Origin: Methylophilales bacterium UBA4017
GTDB taxonomy: Bacteria; Pseudomonadota; Gammaproteobacteria; Burkholderiales; Methylophilaceae
NCBI GenBank assembly: GCA_002384685.1
Contig: DGAZ01000047.1
Coordinates: 54,762 to 118,761 of the forward strand
DNA length: 64,000 nucleotides
Direction: 5' to 3'
The notes beneath the pieces are model-generated. The model had not been told where the DNA came from. It made no database searches and saw only the letters and a program-made list of their open reading frames with translations. This document shows, in pieces, positions 48,229 through 58,423 of the stretch (positions are counted from its first letter, which is position 1; each line of letters begins with the position of its first letter). A program made the position numbers and the translations under genes.

Positions 48229-50851
48229 CATTTTCTTCCTCAAACTGCCTTTTTTTATCACCAAGTCGTAAGATTGGCTTAACATTACAATACTCAAGAT
48301 CCTTTTCATTAGTAAATGTAACTTTTGATTCACCATCCAGGTATTTGGATGCAATCGTAAAAATCTGTTCATGCCAACTAGATACTAAACTCTCCCATGA
48401 CATTTTCTTACCTATCTCCAACTCTCCATCTTTGGGTAATTGAGGATGGGAAGCCAATCCATATATCCTTTGATCAACAATATCGACTTTACTGATTGCA
48501 ATACCCCCTAAATTTTCAACACCAGAAAATGCTGCGTAAAGTGGCATTTGAACGCTTTTCATATCTCCATGATAATCAGATATTTTGGGGGGGTTGGCGC
48601 CTGTTTTGTAATCTATTAAGATCTTTGAGCCATCAATGTACTCATCTATCCTATCTATCTTAAGATTAAAGGACAATCTTCCAATACGTGCAGTGAATTC
48701 TTTTTCAGTCTCGCTAACTATAAATGTCCCTCTATGATGTTTTTCATACAACAACCATCTGCAGAGTAAGTCACTAAAATACTTAGCCTCTAAGTCTATT
48801 TGGAGTGATGTGAGGAATGGATGGGAGGTTTGGTAGAATTTCAATTTTTTTTGAATCATTTGTTCAAGATTTATCTTTATCTTTACGTCAGGGATGCTTT
48901 TAAGTGTTTTACTATCCCTACATTGACCCCAAAAATCCTCTAAAAGCTCGTGCACAATTGTGCCTCTCGACATTTTAGATAAACCTTCCTCTTCATCTTC
49001 CTGAGCTATAAAGGCGCCGAGTCTATTTTCGTAAAAAGCCCATGCCGGACACCTCTGGAAATTTTCTAAACAGCTCCTTCCTCTTGATATGAATTTATTC
49101 CCAGTAATTTTTGGGGCATCGCTATCAACTAGGTACTCAGAAAATACTTCTGCACCAGCGGCTGCCTTTGAGGGATGATCTTCTTTTTCATTACTGAAGT
49201 AATTTAGACTTTTGAATTGCGGACTTCCATCCACATCGGTTTTTGAATATGAGATTGTAAGGCAAGCACTAAATTTTTTTAATCTATCTTTATGAATCAT
49301 GTCAATTTTTTTGGTATATTCTTCATCAAAGACATGGTATTGCTTTTGTATTTTTATGGGTAACAGCGAATTATATGTTACCTGTCCAGGCCAAAAATTC
49401 TCGTTCATATTCATTAGCCATACAGCATCGTATTCTTTGACTGGGTTCTCATAAAAGCCTTGTATATCAATTAATGATTGGCCCTCCTTTGTCGGGGCGG
49501 GCCAGCTTTCTAGATGCAAGTAAAGTACCTCTATAAATGTATCAAATTTAACAAATCCATCAATTACATGATTATTTTTTAACTCATGTAGTGAGGCATA
49601 TAAAGTATTTAAATTATTGATTTCAAACGGTAATAATTTATTAATTTCTGAAAATTTTACCTCAACCCAAAACCGTTCTAATTGGTCTATCCAGCTACTT
49701 ATCTTTAAGGGTTTGCTCCATGAAGCACGGTATTTGTCTAAAATTTTCAGAGTATTTGTTAGCGAATCTAATTCCAAGGACATTACCCTTGGATTATTAT
49801 TTATTATTTGATGTAATAAATTTATTGAGTACGATGGTTTTCTACTTCCCTTGAGATAATTACCTAACTTCTCTCTTTCACGATACCCTTCAACATCTAT
49901 CCAATTGTTAAATAATAATGACTCATAGATTCTTTTAGGTTTTATTTTTTGGTTTGGATGAGCAAGATCTAGAAGACCTAATCCAGCACTAACTATAGGT
50001 TCGTTTGTTAGCGGTCTTTGTAGGTCTGAATCATAGATACTCTCCTTACCTACATTTTTAAATATATCTGGATCTATTTCCCTGTTAATTTTATTTTGTA
50101 AATTTATTTGAATGTTGCTCAATGCTGGGCTAATTATGAGTAATTTTTTGGCCCCTCCATCTATTTTCTGCTTTATCCAATTTATTACCCCCATTATCTC
50201 TAGATCAGGCTTTGCAAAACTTACCTCCTCTACAGTCTGTTGATTATTTTTTTTATTTATATAGTGTGATATTTTATTGCTTCCTTCGAAAGCTTTCAAT
50301 AGCTTGTCATACAGGGGTGTATTATTATCAAAACCTACAAAAAGAAGATCGTTACCAGAAATAATCCTGTACTTTATTTGTTGTTTTATAAAATGCTCAA
50401 TGAATGCCATCCGACTAAAAATTTTTTTCTCAGCGCAATAAGCATTGAATTCATTTCTCCATTCACATAGAAACGCGCTCTCTTTAGACAGCCCAGATTC
50501 TTTTAACCCCCTTGTATCTATCTGATAATTTCTAATAATTTGATCTGCACTTAATGCTTGTTTTACGATTTCATCTGTATCTAATAGCGTGTAATTCCTT
50601 TTTCTTAAGTCATTATCAATAATGCTCTTCCAAAGCATAGCCTCTTCAATTCCGGACAAAATAATTAACAGCTCATTTACCGGCCCGGTCATACAGAATT
50701 CTTGGTATTGCTCTGATAGCCACTCACTTAAAGTCATAATTGGTGGTAGGAGAATTGATCTTTCTTGGATTTTTTCTTCAAACAATAAGCGAATATGATT
50801 AACTTGATTTTTAGTCTGACATAGAATGGCACTGTAGGATTTATTGATCAT
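48221..50851 (-). CDS. addB: AddB-like PD-(D/E)XK nuclease with degenerate helicase domain
   Basis: An 876-residue partner of the adjacent helicase. The N-terminal two thirds look like a decayed SF1 helicase fold without a good Walker A. The C-terminal third is a PD-(D/E)XK nuclease with I-L-I-D-Y-K-T-G. Cysteines in S-C-L-E-N-F-Q-R-C-P recall the Fe-S-stapled AddB nuclease, though the full four-cysteine set was not confirmed. It is divergent from greB. The name addB is by family and neighbour; sequence divergence in this group is high. Confidence 0.82.
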   Translation of the reverse strand: MINKSYSAILCQTKNQVNHIRLLFEEKIQERSILLPPIMTLSEWLSEQYQEFCMTGPVNELLIILSGIEEAMLWKSIIDNDLRKRNYTLLDTDEIVKQALSADQIIRNYQIDTRGLKESGLSKESAFLCEWRNEFNAYCAEKKIFSRMAFIEHFIKQQIKYRIISGNDLLFVGFDNNTPLYDKLLKAFEGSNKISHYINKKNNQQTVEEVSFAKPDLEIMGVINWIKQKIDGGAKKLLIISPALSNIQINLQNKINREIDPDIFKNVGKESIYDSDLQRPLTNEPIVSAGLGLLDLAHPNQKIKPKRIYESLLFNNWIDVEGYREREKLGNYLKGSRKPSYSINLLHQIINNNPRVMSLELDSLTNTLKILDKYRASWSKPLKISSWIDQLERFWVEVKFSEINKLLPFEINNLNTLYASLHELKNNHVIDGFVKFDTFIEVLYLHLESWPAPTKEGQSLIDIQGFYENPVKEYDAVWLMNMNENFWPGQVTYNSLLPIKIQKQYHVFDEEYTKKIDMIHKDRLKKFSACLTISYSKTDVDGSPQFKSLNYFSNEKEDHPSKAAAGAEVFSEYLVDSDAPKITGNKFISRGRSCLENFQRCPAWAFYENRLGAFIAQEDEEEGLSKMSRGTIVHELLEDFWGQCRDSKTLKSIPDVKIKINLEQMIQKKLKFYQTSHPFLTSLQIDLEAKYFSDLLCRWLLYEKHHRGTFIVSETEKEFTARIGRLSFNLKIDRIDEYIDGSKILIDYKTGANPPKISDYHGDMKSVQMPLYAAFSGVENLGGIAISKVDIVDQRIYGLASHPQLPKDGELEIGKKMSWESLVSSWHEQIFTIASKYLDGESKVTFTNEKDLEYCNVKPILRLGDKKRQFEEENDV

Positions 50852-50912
50852 TTGGATACAATTGTAACTTGAACTTAATGAATCCTTTTAAATTAATCTT
50901 GAGAGAATAATT

Positions 50913-51383
50913 ATTAAAAACTATATTACCCCAGAAGGTTTTAAGGCATTACAAACCGAATTAAACTCTTTAATCAAGAGTGAACGCCCAGAGATTGTCA
51001 AGGTTATTAGCTGGGCTGCTGGCAATGGGGACAGAAGTGAAAATGGCGACTATATTTATGGTAAAAAAAAATTACGACAAATTGATTCTAGGATTAAGTT
51101 TCTTTTAATGGCTATCGAGGATGCTGATATCATTCACCCATCTTCAGCCCTAGATAAAAAAAGAGTTTACTTTGGTGCCATGGTAAAGCTTCTAGACGAT
51201 CAGACCAAATCTTCTCTTGATGTACGTATTGTTGGTGCGCACGAGATTAATCATAAGGATGGCAACATAAGCTGGCTATCCCCACTCGCCAAGTCACTCA
51301 TTGGAAGATCATCTAAGGATATCATTGAGGTCCAGGCACCGGATAGCATAAAGGTTTACATTATTTTGGAGGTTAATTATTGA
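50913..51383 (+). CDS. greB: Transcript cleavage factor GreB, non-canonical start
   Basis: Rescues backtracked RNA polymerase. The frame is intact from the conserved K-N-Y-I-T-P-E-G N terminus. The catalytic loop G-N-G-D-R-S-E-N-G-D-Y keeps the metal-binding acidic pair, and the C-terminal domain is complete. No ATG, GTG, TTG or CTG occurs in frame between the upstream stop TAA (50889-50891) and the internal ATG at 51108, which would delete the coiled coil. ATT at 50913 gives M-K-N-Y-I-T; ATT at 50910 and ATA at 50907 are alternatives. GAGAG (50901-50905) could serve as the ribosome site. Length about 156 residues, against 158 in E. coli. Confidence 0.9.
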   Translation: MKNYITPEGFKALQTELNSLIKSERPEIVKVISWAAGNGDRSENGDYIYGKKKLRQIDSRIKFLLMAIEDADIIHPSSALDKKRVYFGAMVKLLDDQTKSSLDVRIVGAHEINHKDGNISWLSPLAKSLIGRSSKDIIEVQAPDSIKVYIILEVNY

Positions 51384-52387
51384 GAATTTGGCATATTTTT
51401 TCCAGGGCTATTGATAATTATGGTGATATTGCTATAGCAATTAGGCTTGCAAGGCAGCTTGCTTCAATACCCGAAAACCACGTTACCTTATTTACTGAAA
51501 TAAGTGATACGTTGAATGAACTATTACCAGATAGAGAAGTTGAGTCCTATAAATTTCTCGATATAGATGGGGATTTATCAATGGCTGTTCCAGCTCCATA
51601 TATTATTAATGTATTTAATACCGAAATACCAAAATGCTATATGAGTGAACTATCTCAGAAGACTAAGATTTTTATTTATGAGTACTTAAGCGCTGAATCT
51701 TGGGTGGAAGATTTTCATCTCAAGCCATCATTAAATCCGAACCCTTTGATTGAAAAAGTATATTTCTACCCAGGATTTAATGAGAAAACGGGGGGCTTGT
51801 TAAGAGAGAAATGCATCGTTAAAAACTTACATAGGCCTTCCAACATAAATCAAACCAAAAGATTGCAATGCTCTTTTTTCTATTATCAGCATACGAATAT
51901 TAATGAATTCTTGGAACAATTCGTAAATATTGGCTACTTATGCAAATCAATGATTCCGAGCAATATTATTGATCAAAAAATTGCTAACGTATTACCCTCT
52001 GAATCTAGTATCTTTAAATTTCTTTCATTTGAAAAATATGACAATCTTTTAAAATCTTCTGATTTAAATTTTGTAAGAGGCGAGGACAGTCTTTGCAGAG
52101 CAATATTTTCTGGAAAACCGTTTGTATGGCAGGTATATGTTCAGGAGAATGAAGCACACGTAAAAAAACTTGAATCCTTTATTGAGATGTATTTTTTCGA
52201 TCTAGAAATAAACCTAAAGGCCATAGTTACTAGTCTATTTTACGAATGGAACACAGGTCAGCTTAATGAGGAAACATTAAAAAGTTACCTTATTAATTAT
52301 AATGATATTAGCCAATTTTATGCATCCCGATCAAATCATTTTATAAGCAGTAAAAGTGCAGTTGATAATCTAATAACCTATTGTTGA
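51380..52387 (+). CDS. earP: EF-P arginine rhamnosyltransferase EarP
   Basis: Transfers rhamnose from dTDP-rhamnose to Arg32 of EF-P. The 335-residue GT-B protein keeps the catalytic aspartates D12 and D16 in D-N-Y-G-D, and the C-terminal R-G-E-D-S nucleotide site. It starts at TTG (51380) overlapping the greB stop, with GGAGG 8 nt upstream. efp follows at 50 bp. The rml genes for dTDP-rhamnose must be elsewhere. Confidence 0.95.
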   Translation: MRIWHIFSRAIDNYGDIAIAIRLARQLASIPENHVTLFTEISDTLNELLPDREVESYKFLDIDGDLSMAVPAPYIINVFNTEIPKCYMSELSQKTKIFIYEYLSAESWVEDFHLKPSLNPNPLIEKVYFYPGFNEKTGGLLREKCIVKNLHRPSNINQTKRLQCSFFYYQHTNINEFLEQFVNIGYLCKSMIPSNIIDQKIANVLPSESSIFKFLSFEKYDNLLKSSDLNFVRGEDSLCRAIFSGKPFVWQVYVQENEAHVKKLESFIEMYFFDLEINLKAIVTSLFYEWNTGQLNEETLKSYLINYNDISQFYASRSNHFISSKSAVDNLITYC

Positions 52388-52408
52388 AAAAAACTAATCT
52401 AGTATAAT
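52381..52408 (+). promoter_or_regulatory. Candidate efp promoter
   Basis: TTGTTG (52381-52386, overlapping the earP stop) and a consensus TATAAT (52403-52408) are 16 bp apart, with about 23 nt from the likely start site to the efp ATG. It would let efp be expressed more strongly than earP. Confidence 0.5.
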
Positions 52409-52437
52409 CCAACAAAAATTCATAAGGTATGCATTAA

Positions 52438-52998
52438 ATGAAAACAGCACAAGAACTTAGAGCGGGAAATGTATTTATGATGGGCGACGATCCAATGGTT
52501 ATATTGAGGGCGGAATATAATAAGTCAGGAAGAAACTCCGCTGTGGTAAAAATGAAACTTAAAAACTTGCTCACAGACGCCTCAACAGAGACAGTTTTTA
52601 CTGCTAGTGATAAATTTGAGCAGGTAATTTTGGAAAAGAAAGAGGTAACTTATTCATATTTTTCTGATCCAGCATACGTATTTATGGATGGTGATTTTAA
52701 CCAATACGAGGTTGATGCTGAGAACATGCAAGAAGCTCTTAATTTTCTGGAAGATGGCATGGCCTGTGATGTTATTTTTTATGATAACAAGGCTATATCC
52801 GTAGAATTACCAAATTCCGTTATTCGTGAGGTAACCTATACAGAACCAGCTGTTAAGGGCGACACAACATCCGGAAAAGTTATGAAGCCGGCAAAAATTG
52901 CTACTGGATTTGAGCTTATGGTCCCACTTTTTTGCGACTCTGGAGATAAAATAGAAATTGATACTCGGACTTTGGAGTATAAAAATAGAGTTAAGTAA
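52438..52998 (+). CDS. efp: Elongation factor P with Arg32
   Basis: Relieves ribosome stalling at polyproline. The 186 residues have three OB-like domains. The tip residue is R32 (N-K-S-G-R-N), not the lysine used by EpmA-dependent EF-P, which matches the EarP rhamnosylation system encoded next door. It has a plausible promoter of its own and an AAGG ribosome site. It ends 20 bp before the convergent tldD. Confidence 0.97.
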   Translation: MKTAQELRAGNVFMMGDDPMVILRAEYNKSGRNSAVVKMKLKNLLTDASTETVFTASDKFEQVILEKKEVTYSYFSDPAYVFMDGDFNQYEVDAENMQEALNFLEDGMACDVIFYDNKAISVELPNSVIREVTYTEPAVKGDTTSGKVMKPAKIATGFELMVPLFCDSGDKIEIDTRTLEYKNRVK

Positions 52999-53018
52999 CA
53001 ATATTTGTTGAATATTTC

Positions 53019-54452
53019 CTAGCCGGTACCACCAACGATAATATTATCAATTTTTAATGTGGGCTGTCCAACCCCCACCGGGACACTTTGACCCTCTTTG
53101 CCACAAGTACCAACCCCAGTGTCTAGCATCATGTCATTACCTACCATACTCACCTCATTTAATATGTCAGGGCCATTACCTACGATAGATGCCCCCTTAA
53201 CAGGATGGCTTAATTTACCATTTTTTATTATCCAAGCCTGTGATGCTGAAAAAACAAACTTACCGCTTGTTATATCTACCTGACCACCTCCGAAATTATT
53301 TGCATAGATTCCATTGTCAACAGACTTAATAATTTCATCGGGCTCGTATTTTCCATTGAGCATAAAGGTGTTTGTCATTCTAGGCATAGGTAGGTGTGCG
53401 TAGGATTCGCGTCGCCCATTCCCAGTAACTGCTTGATTCATTAGATGGGCATTCATTGCGTCTTGCATGTAACCAACCAGTATTCCATTTTCAATCAACG
53501 TAGTTCTTGATGTAGGATTTCCCTCATCATCCACATTTAAGGAGCCACGCCTATTTGGTATGGTCCCATCATCAACAACTGTTATTTGGGAGCTAGCAAC
53601 TTTTGTGCCAAGTTTTCCACTAAAAGCAGAAGTTCCTTTGCGGTTAAAATCGCCCTCTAGACCATGCCCGATCGCCTCGTGAAGAAGTATTCCTGGCCAA
53701 CCAGGCCCCAGCACAACGGTCATAGATCCTGCGGGAGCTGGTTTTGCATCCAGATTAATTACGGCCTGATTTACAGCTTCGGATGCGTATTCACGGAGAA
53801 TATCGTCTGTGAAGTATTCAAGTGAGTACCGACCACCACCACCTGCAGAACCTTGCTCCCTGCGACCATTTTTTTCAATAATTACGCTGACAGAAAGCCT
53901 CACAAGAGGCCTTACATCCTCAATAAGCTCTCCTTGAAACGTTTTTATGAGAATAACTTCAAATTGTGAGGCAAGCGAAGCAGAGACCTTAATAATACTT
54001 GGATGTAATTTTTTTGATATAACTTCAATTTTTTCTAATAAGTAAATTTTTCTAGCACTATCAATACTTTCTATTGGGTTTATGGGTTGATACAACGAAT
54101 GTTTAGTTGGGTTATTCGTTATTGGGTAACTTTTGTTTTCATTATTCTTATTAATGCTTTTTACAATTTTCACTCCATTATTTAGCGCTTGCAAAGATAT
54201 TTCATCGGAGTAGGTAAATGCTGTTTTTTGCCCAGCAATTGCCCTCATTCCTACGCCTTGATCAATAGAAAAGCTTCCATTTTTAACCGCACCATCTTCC
54301 AGCGACCAAAATTCATTCTTCGAATACTGAAAATATAAATCTGCATAATCAATATTGTTGCTTGAAATTTTATTCATAACGACATCAAGATCAGATGCAG
54401 CTAGACCAGACGGGTTCATAATATGTTTGTTTGATATTTCAAAATTATTCAT
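53019..54452 (-). CDS. tldD: Metalloprotease TldD
   Basis: TldD works with TldE/PmbA to degrade unfolded peptides and mature some peptides. From the ATG at 54452 it has 477 residues. The zinc site H-E-A-I-G-H is at 258-263 and the glycine-rich C-terminal half is intact. The ATG overlaps the yhdP stop by 8 bp. In many betaproteobacteria a nitrilase-family gene lies between yhdP and tldD; it is absent here. The partner tldE is not in this window. Confidence 0.94.
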   Translation of the reverse strand: MNNFEISNKHIMNPSGLAASDLDVVMNKISSNNIDYADLYFQYSKNEFWSLEDGAVKNGSFSIDQGVGMRAIAGQKTAFTYSDEISLQALNNGVKIVKSINKNNENKSYPITNNPTKHSLYQPINPIESIDSARKIYLLEKIEVISKKLHPSIIKVSASLASQFEVILIKTFQGELIEDVRPLVRLSVSVIIEKNGRREQGSAGGGGRYSLEYFTDDILREYASEAVNQAVINLDAKPAPAGSMTVVLGPGWPGILLHEAIGHGLEGDFNRKGTSAFSGKLGTKVASSQITVVDDGTIPNRRGSLNVDDEGNPTSRTTLIENGILVGYMQDAMNAHLMNQAVTGNGRRESYAHLPMPRMTNTFMLNGKYEPDEIIKSVDNGIYANNFGGGQVDITSGKFVFSASQAWIIKNGKLSHPVKGASIVGNGPDILNEVSMVGNDMMLDTGVGTCGKEGQSVPVGVGQPTLKIDNIIVGGTG

Positions 54453-57400
54453 TATTTTTTTCTTGACCAAAAATTTTATTCAGTGGATCTACTATGATAC
54501 TTTTAAGCACACTCTCTGTTGGCTTAGCAATTGTGTTAAATAGATCTGATGCAGGTTGGATAATAACTCCATCGACCATACTCTCATAGTTACTATTTAT
54601 TTTTTTTTCTTCAGGATCATTCCAGGATCCGGTAATAAGATATTCAGAGCTGGTTATCTTATTAAGCGGATCATCAAGAATTTTTTGGGCTATAAATGCA
54701 GCAGCAGCAACGAGAGGGCCACCTGCCAATGCTCCCAAGGTCAGAGTGTCACTTATTTTAGGCTTTATAAAAACATGCAGATTTTGGGTTTCTTTGATAA
54801 AGTGAACTTCTCCACTAAGATTAACGTCGGCTGACGGCCCTTGAATAATAAATGCAGTAGAGGACAGACGACCCTTATTAATTTGAATATTTTTAGATTC
54901 TATTTCAGTGAATGGCATACCTTTTTCAAACAGGTCACTAAAATCGAGTGTCAGCCTTTGTGGTAAATTCTGAAGTGACAAAAGCCCCATCAATCTGCCA
55001 CTAACTCCGCGATCGATTTCCAGAACAGCGCCATCTTTTGCGTATAGCGAAAATGACCCAATCAACTGCTCATCATCAAAATCTAGTGGGTCTCCTTCCC
55101 ATTGCAGCTCTCCAGCCAGCCTTGCATAGCCTTTGCTAACTAAATTATTGAAGTTCATTTCATTGAGAGTTTTTTCGATATCATTTAGCTCCCATTCAAA
55201 CGTTGCATATGATGTGGATGGTTTATTTTTGAAATCCCATCTACCTTTACCTTGAATCGTGTTCGACGCTTTTTTTATTTTAAAGGAATCAAAATTCCAT
55301 CCATCACGAGTCTCTGATGCCTTAAGTTGAATAGCGCCATACTTAATATCATCTATAAACAGTGAATCGATCTGCATTTCAATTTTAGTTGTCAGCAAAG
55401 GAGGTATTCCTTCCTCCAGATAGCCTGGGTCTTTTTCCTTATGTTTATTTTCAATACCATCACCACTAACCTGAAGTCTTGAGAGCATAACTTTGTAGCG
55501 GTTTTCATCTGCATCCCACCTCACAGAACCCTCTGTCTCCTTTGCAGATACCTTTAAGTCAAAACCCTTCTGTTGGCTTCTCCAGCCAAGCTTTACATCA
55601 TGAAAGTTTGTAGCGTTAGGAATGCTAAGGCTCTTAAATGTAAGGTCTGCTGAACTAATGAAGGGGGAGGTGCTTTGCTGACTTTCCTTGCCTGCTTCAA
55701 AAAAAACAGAAAAGTCATCTAGGTCGATATTATCGAAGTCACCATAAAGTTTTATCCCTTCTGCAGGCATAACATCTGTAGCGGAATTGATTGCTATAAA
55801 GCCATTTTTAATGGAATTATTTTCATTCTGTATGATGCGAGCATTCGCAAGGTTTTTTATGGAAAATGTAATTAAGTCTTCGCGACTAGCCAGCATTGTC
55901 TTATCAACATTTAATGCCATTGGCTGGCTGATACTTTTGTTAAATGGACCAAGCTTGTTAATCGAAATATTTTTAAGGTCAGCATGCAGGCTGAGATTCA
56001 TCCCCCCTTTAAGAAGCTTTATTTCCCCCTCCCATTTAGCCTGCCCTTGGATCCTATCTGAGAACTCTTTGCTAACTACCTTAAGATTTGTTGTATCAAC
56101 ATTTCCTGCTAATTTAAAGATTGTTATACCGTTTAGATTGCTCATGGATAGCCAAAAATCCTGCCCATACAAACTAGCACTTCCTTTTTCTATTTTTGCA
56201 TTCTCGTTGTCAAAATCAATCCTTGCTTTAATATTGTCCAGCCGTGGTAGATCGAGATCCTTATTCTCAATCGTGCTACCTAAAAAATCGTAGTGCCCCT
56301 TAAAAACAATATGCTCCAAATCATTCATTGGCACATGAACTTGAAATGAAAGCTCTCCTGGCCCATCTCCTGTCATCTTGTCAGTTAACCCACCCGTGGC
56401 CTTCTTAATTGGGCTGTTATTCACTAGGGTGAGTATTTTTTGGATAGGGCTATCCAATACAGTATTTATTTTTATGACTGGATTGTTGATGTTGTAGGCA
56501 TCGATTGACCCATAAAAACTTTTGATAGGATTGGATTGTATTTCACCCTTATCGCTAACAAACTCTACGTGGTTGTTATCAACATTTAAGCCAAAGTCAA
56601 ACTTTAATAATTCTGGCCAATTAGTTCCGTATTCAATTTTAGCCCCAAAAAAGTTTGATGAAACTTTAAATATCCCTTTTGTATAGTCGGGTTTATTGGT
56701 TTCATTTACATATGGAAATTCATCAAGATTACCTTTCAGGACAATATTGATATCTTTAGCCTGGCCTCCAAGTAACGATGTATCAAGCCAACTTAAACCC
56801 TCCTTACCAATATTTTTTGGGTAGTATGGTTTTAGTTGGGCGATATTTGCAAAAGGTATAACTACATTAAGGTTTGCGTAACCTCCATTCGAATTAAGCT
56901 CATATTTGCCATTAACTATTGACTCAAAATCATTATTTTTTGTAACTATGTTAGTGAGCTTATAAGCTCCTTGATCCCATGCTATCTTTCCTGTGAATTC
57001 GTTAAACTGGAGCGCTTCTCTAAAAATACTACTCTTTCTAACAATAAGATTTTTTGAGACCGAATCCACAAAGCCTTTGCCTTTATTTAATTCAATATTA
57101 GCTGTTAAATTTTCCAAGCCTGGCATCAAGGAGAATTCATTTGAGCTGACATTTAGGGCTTTAAGCTTTAGTTCTAGGCCCTGTAAAAATTCGTTGCTGT
57201 TATTCCAGGTTAACTTTATATCCTTAAGTTGCCCCTTAAGAGCAAGCTGAGCTATAGCCGTTTTAGTTTCGGAAAATGGCCCCGAAAGATATTCAGCTGC
57301 TTTATTAATATCGTCAAGCTTAAGTCTGTCTGAATTAATGAATAGTGATTGGATCTCCATTTCATCACTCATAACTGCGCTAAGACTAGCCTTATTTATT

Positions 57401-58392
57401 TTTAACTCAGCATCTTGTTTTAGGCTTAGTTCAGATACCCCTAAACTAAAAAAGCCCTTATCATGGCTAAAGGCTACCTTACCTTGCAGATTATCAAAAT
57501 TAATTGGCTGCTTTGCTGGAGTCATTGTACGAAGATCTTCAATCTCTAATGAACCTTCAACGGTTTTAATTTCCCCTGCTTCAAATTCTATGGATAAGTC
57601 TACGCTGGCTTCACCTTGTTCTATATCAGGGATATTCTTTAGCCATGGCTGAAGAAATTCCAAAGAATATTCTTGGAAATAAATGGATGCGCCTCCATCG
57701 ATATCATCAATATTGCTAAAATTTGTTAAATTAAAGAAGCCGTTCACCTTGATAGGTTTTTCGGAAAATGCAGGTACGTCTGACGTGATGTCAAAAGTCC
57801 TTCTTCCTAAAAATGCCAATGCCTTAGAGGATCCATAATGAAAATTTATGTTGGTGAAAAGAATTTTATCTGACGGATTAATGGTTTTGTCGATCCAACC
57901 TAAACTACCATTTTGAATGACGAGATCGTCAAGATTTAAAGCCCAGTTCGAGAATTCATCATCTTCGCTTTTTTGTTCTGAGGTAATGCCGTTAATAGAA
58001 AAGGATCCATCCATTTCCTTTACCAGTAATACATTTGGTTCTACTAGGATAATTTGATCAATTACCGGTCTCAGCTTAATCAAGCTCAGCCACGAGATAT
58101 CCACCACAATTTTTTTGGTGGAGATAGACTTTTCCTTATTTTTATTAAAGACCGTAATATCATGTAATGAGAGACTAGGATTAATACCATTCCATTGCGC
58201 ACCAAGCTCTCCGATCTCAACTTCATAAGAAATTTTCTTGGATATTAATAGAGATACCTTTTCTTTGATTTCATTGAGATGGGAGGGTAGGTAAAAAATG
58301 AAGGCTAGAGCACCAAAAATAAAAGCACTAAAGATGATAAGAAGTGAGGAAAAAACAACTTTTCTTAGTATTGTGGGAAGCTTGCTTTTCAT
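54445..58392 (-). CDS. yhdP: YhdP-family AsmA-like envelope protein
   Basis: A 1315-residue protein with one N-terminal membrane helix (about 10-34) and a long periplasmic region of repeated beta strands. It ends in an AsmA-like/DUF3971 C-terminal part (A-G-G-P-L-V-A-A-A-A-F-I near the end). YhdP with TamB and YdbH is thought to form bridges that move phospholipids to the outer membrane. It is 31 bp after acs and overlaps tldD. Confidence 0.9.
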   Translation of the reverse strand: MKSKLPTILRKVVFSSLLIIFSAFIFGALAFIFYLPSHLNEIKEKVSLLISKKISYEVEIGELGAQWNGINPSLSLHDITVFNKNKEKSISTKKIVVDISWLSLIKLRPVIDQIILVEPNVLLVKEMDGSFSINGITSEQKSEDDEFSNWALNLDDLVIQNGSLGWIDKTINPSDKILFTNINFHYGSSKALAFLGRRTFDITSDVPAFSEKPIKVNGFFNLTNFSNIDDIDGGASIYFQEYSLEFLQPWLKNIPDIEQGEASVDLSIEFEAGEIKTVEGSLEIEDLRTMTPAKQPINFDNLQGKVAFSHDKGFFSLGVSELSLKQDAELKINKASLSAVMSDEMEIQSLFINSDRLKLDDINKAAEYLSGPFSETKTAIAQLALKGQLKDIKLTWNNSNEFLQGLELKLKALNVSSNEFSLMPGLENLTANIELNKGKGFVDSVSKNLIVRKSSIFREALQFNEFTGKIAWDQGAYKLTNIVTKNNDFESIVNGKYELNSNGGYANLNVVIPFANIAQLKPYYPKNIGKEGLSWLDTSLLGGQAKDINIVLKGNLDEFPYVNETNKPDYTKGIFKVSSNFFGAKIEYGTNWPELLKFDFGLNVDNNHVEFVSDKGEIQSNPIKSFYGSIDAYNINNPVIKINTVLDSPIQKILTLVNNSPIKKATGGLTDKMTGDGPGELSFQVHVPMNDLEHIVFKGHYDFLGSTIENKDLDLPRLDNIKARIDFDNENAKIEKGSASLYGQDFWLSMSNLNGITIFKLAGNVDTTNLKVVSKEFSDRIQGQAKWEGEIKLLKGGMNLSLHADLKNISINKLGPFNKSISQPMALNVDKTMLASREDLITFSIKNLANARIIQNENNSIKNGFIAINSATDVMPAEGIKLYGDFDNIDLDDFSVFFEAGKESQQSTSPFISSADLTFKSLSIPNATNFHDVKLGWRSQQKGFDLKVSAKETEGSVRWDADENRYKVMLSRLQVSGDGIENKHKEKDPGYLEEGIPPLLTTKIEMQIDSLFIDDIKYGAIQLKASETRDGWNFDSFKIKKASNTIQGKGRWDFKNKPSTSYATFEWELNDIEKTLNEMNFNNLVSKGYARLAGELQWEGDPLDFDDEQLIGSFSLYAKDGAVLEIDRGVSGRLMGLLSLQNLPQRLTLDFSDLFEKGMPFTEIESKNIQINKGRLSSTAFIIQGPSADVNLSGEVHFIKETQNLHVFIKPKISDTLTLGALAGGPLVAAAAFIAQKILDDPLNKITSSEYLITGSWNDPEEKKINSNYESMVDGVIIQPASDLFNTIAKPTESVLKSIIVDPLNKIFGQEKNNE

Positions 58393-58423
58393 TAAAATTG
58401 GCGCAGTCGGTAAAAACTTTATT

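Noticed and set aside
48229..48372. 48-codon upstream extension of the addA-like gene
   Set aside because: It would overlap addB by about 150 bp and adds a sequence unlike any helicase N terminus; the ATG at 48228 fits the family.
55787..56293. 168-codon open frame antisense to yhdP
   Set aside because: It lies wholly inside yhdP on the other strand with no recognisable domain; long antisense frames are expected in an AT-rich 3.9-kb gene.
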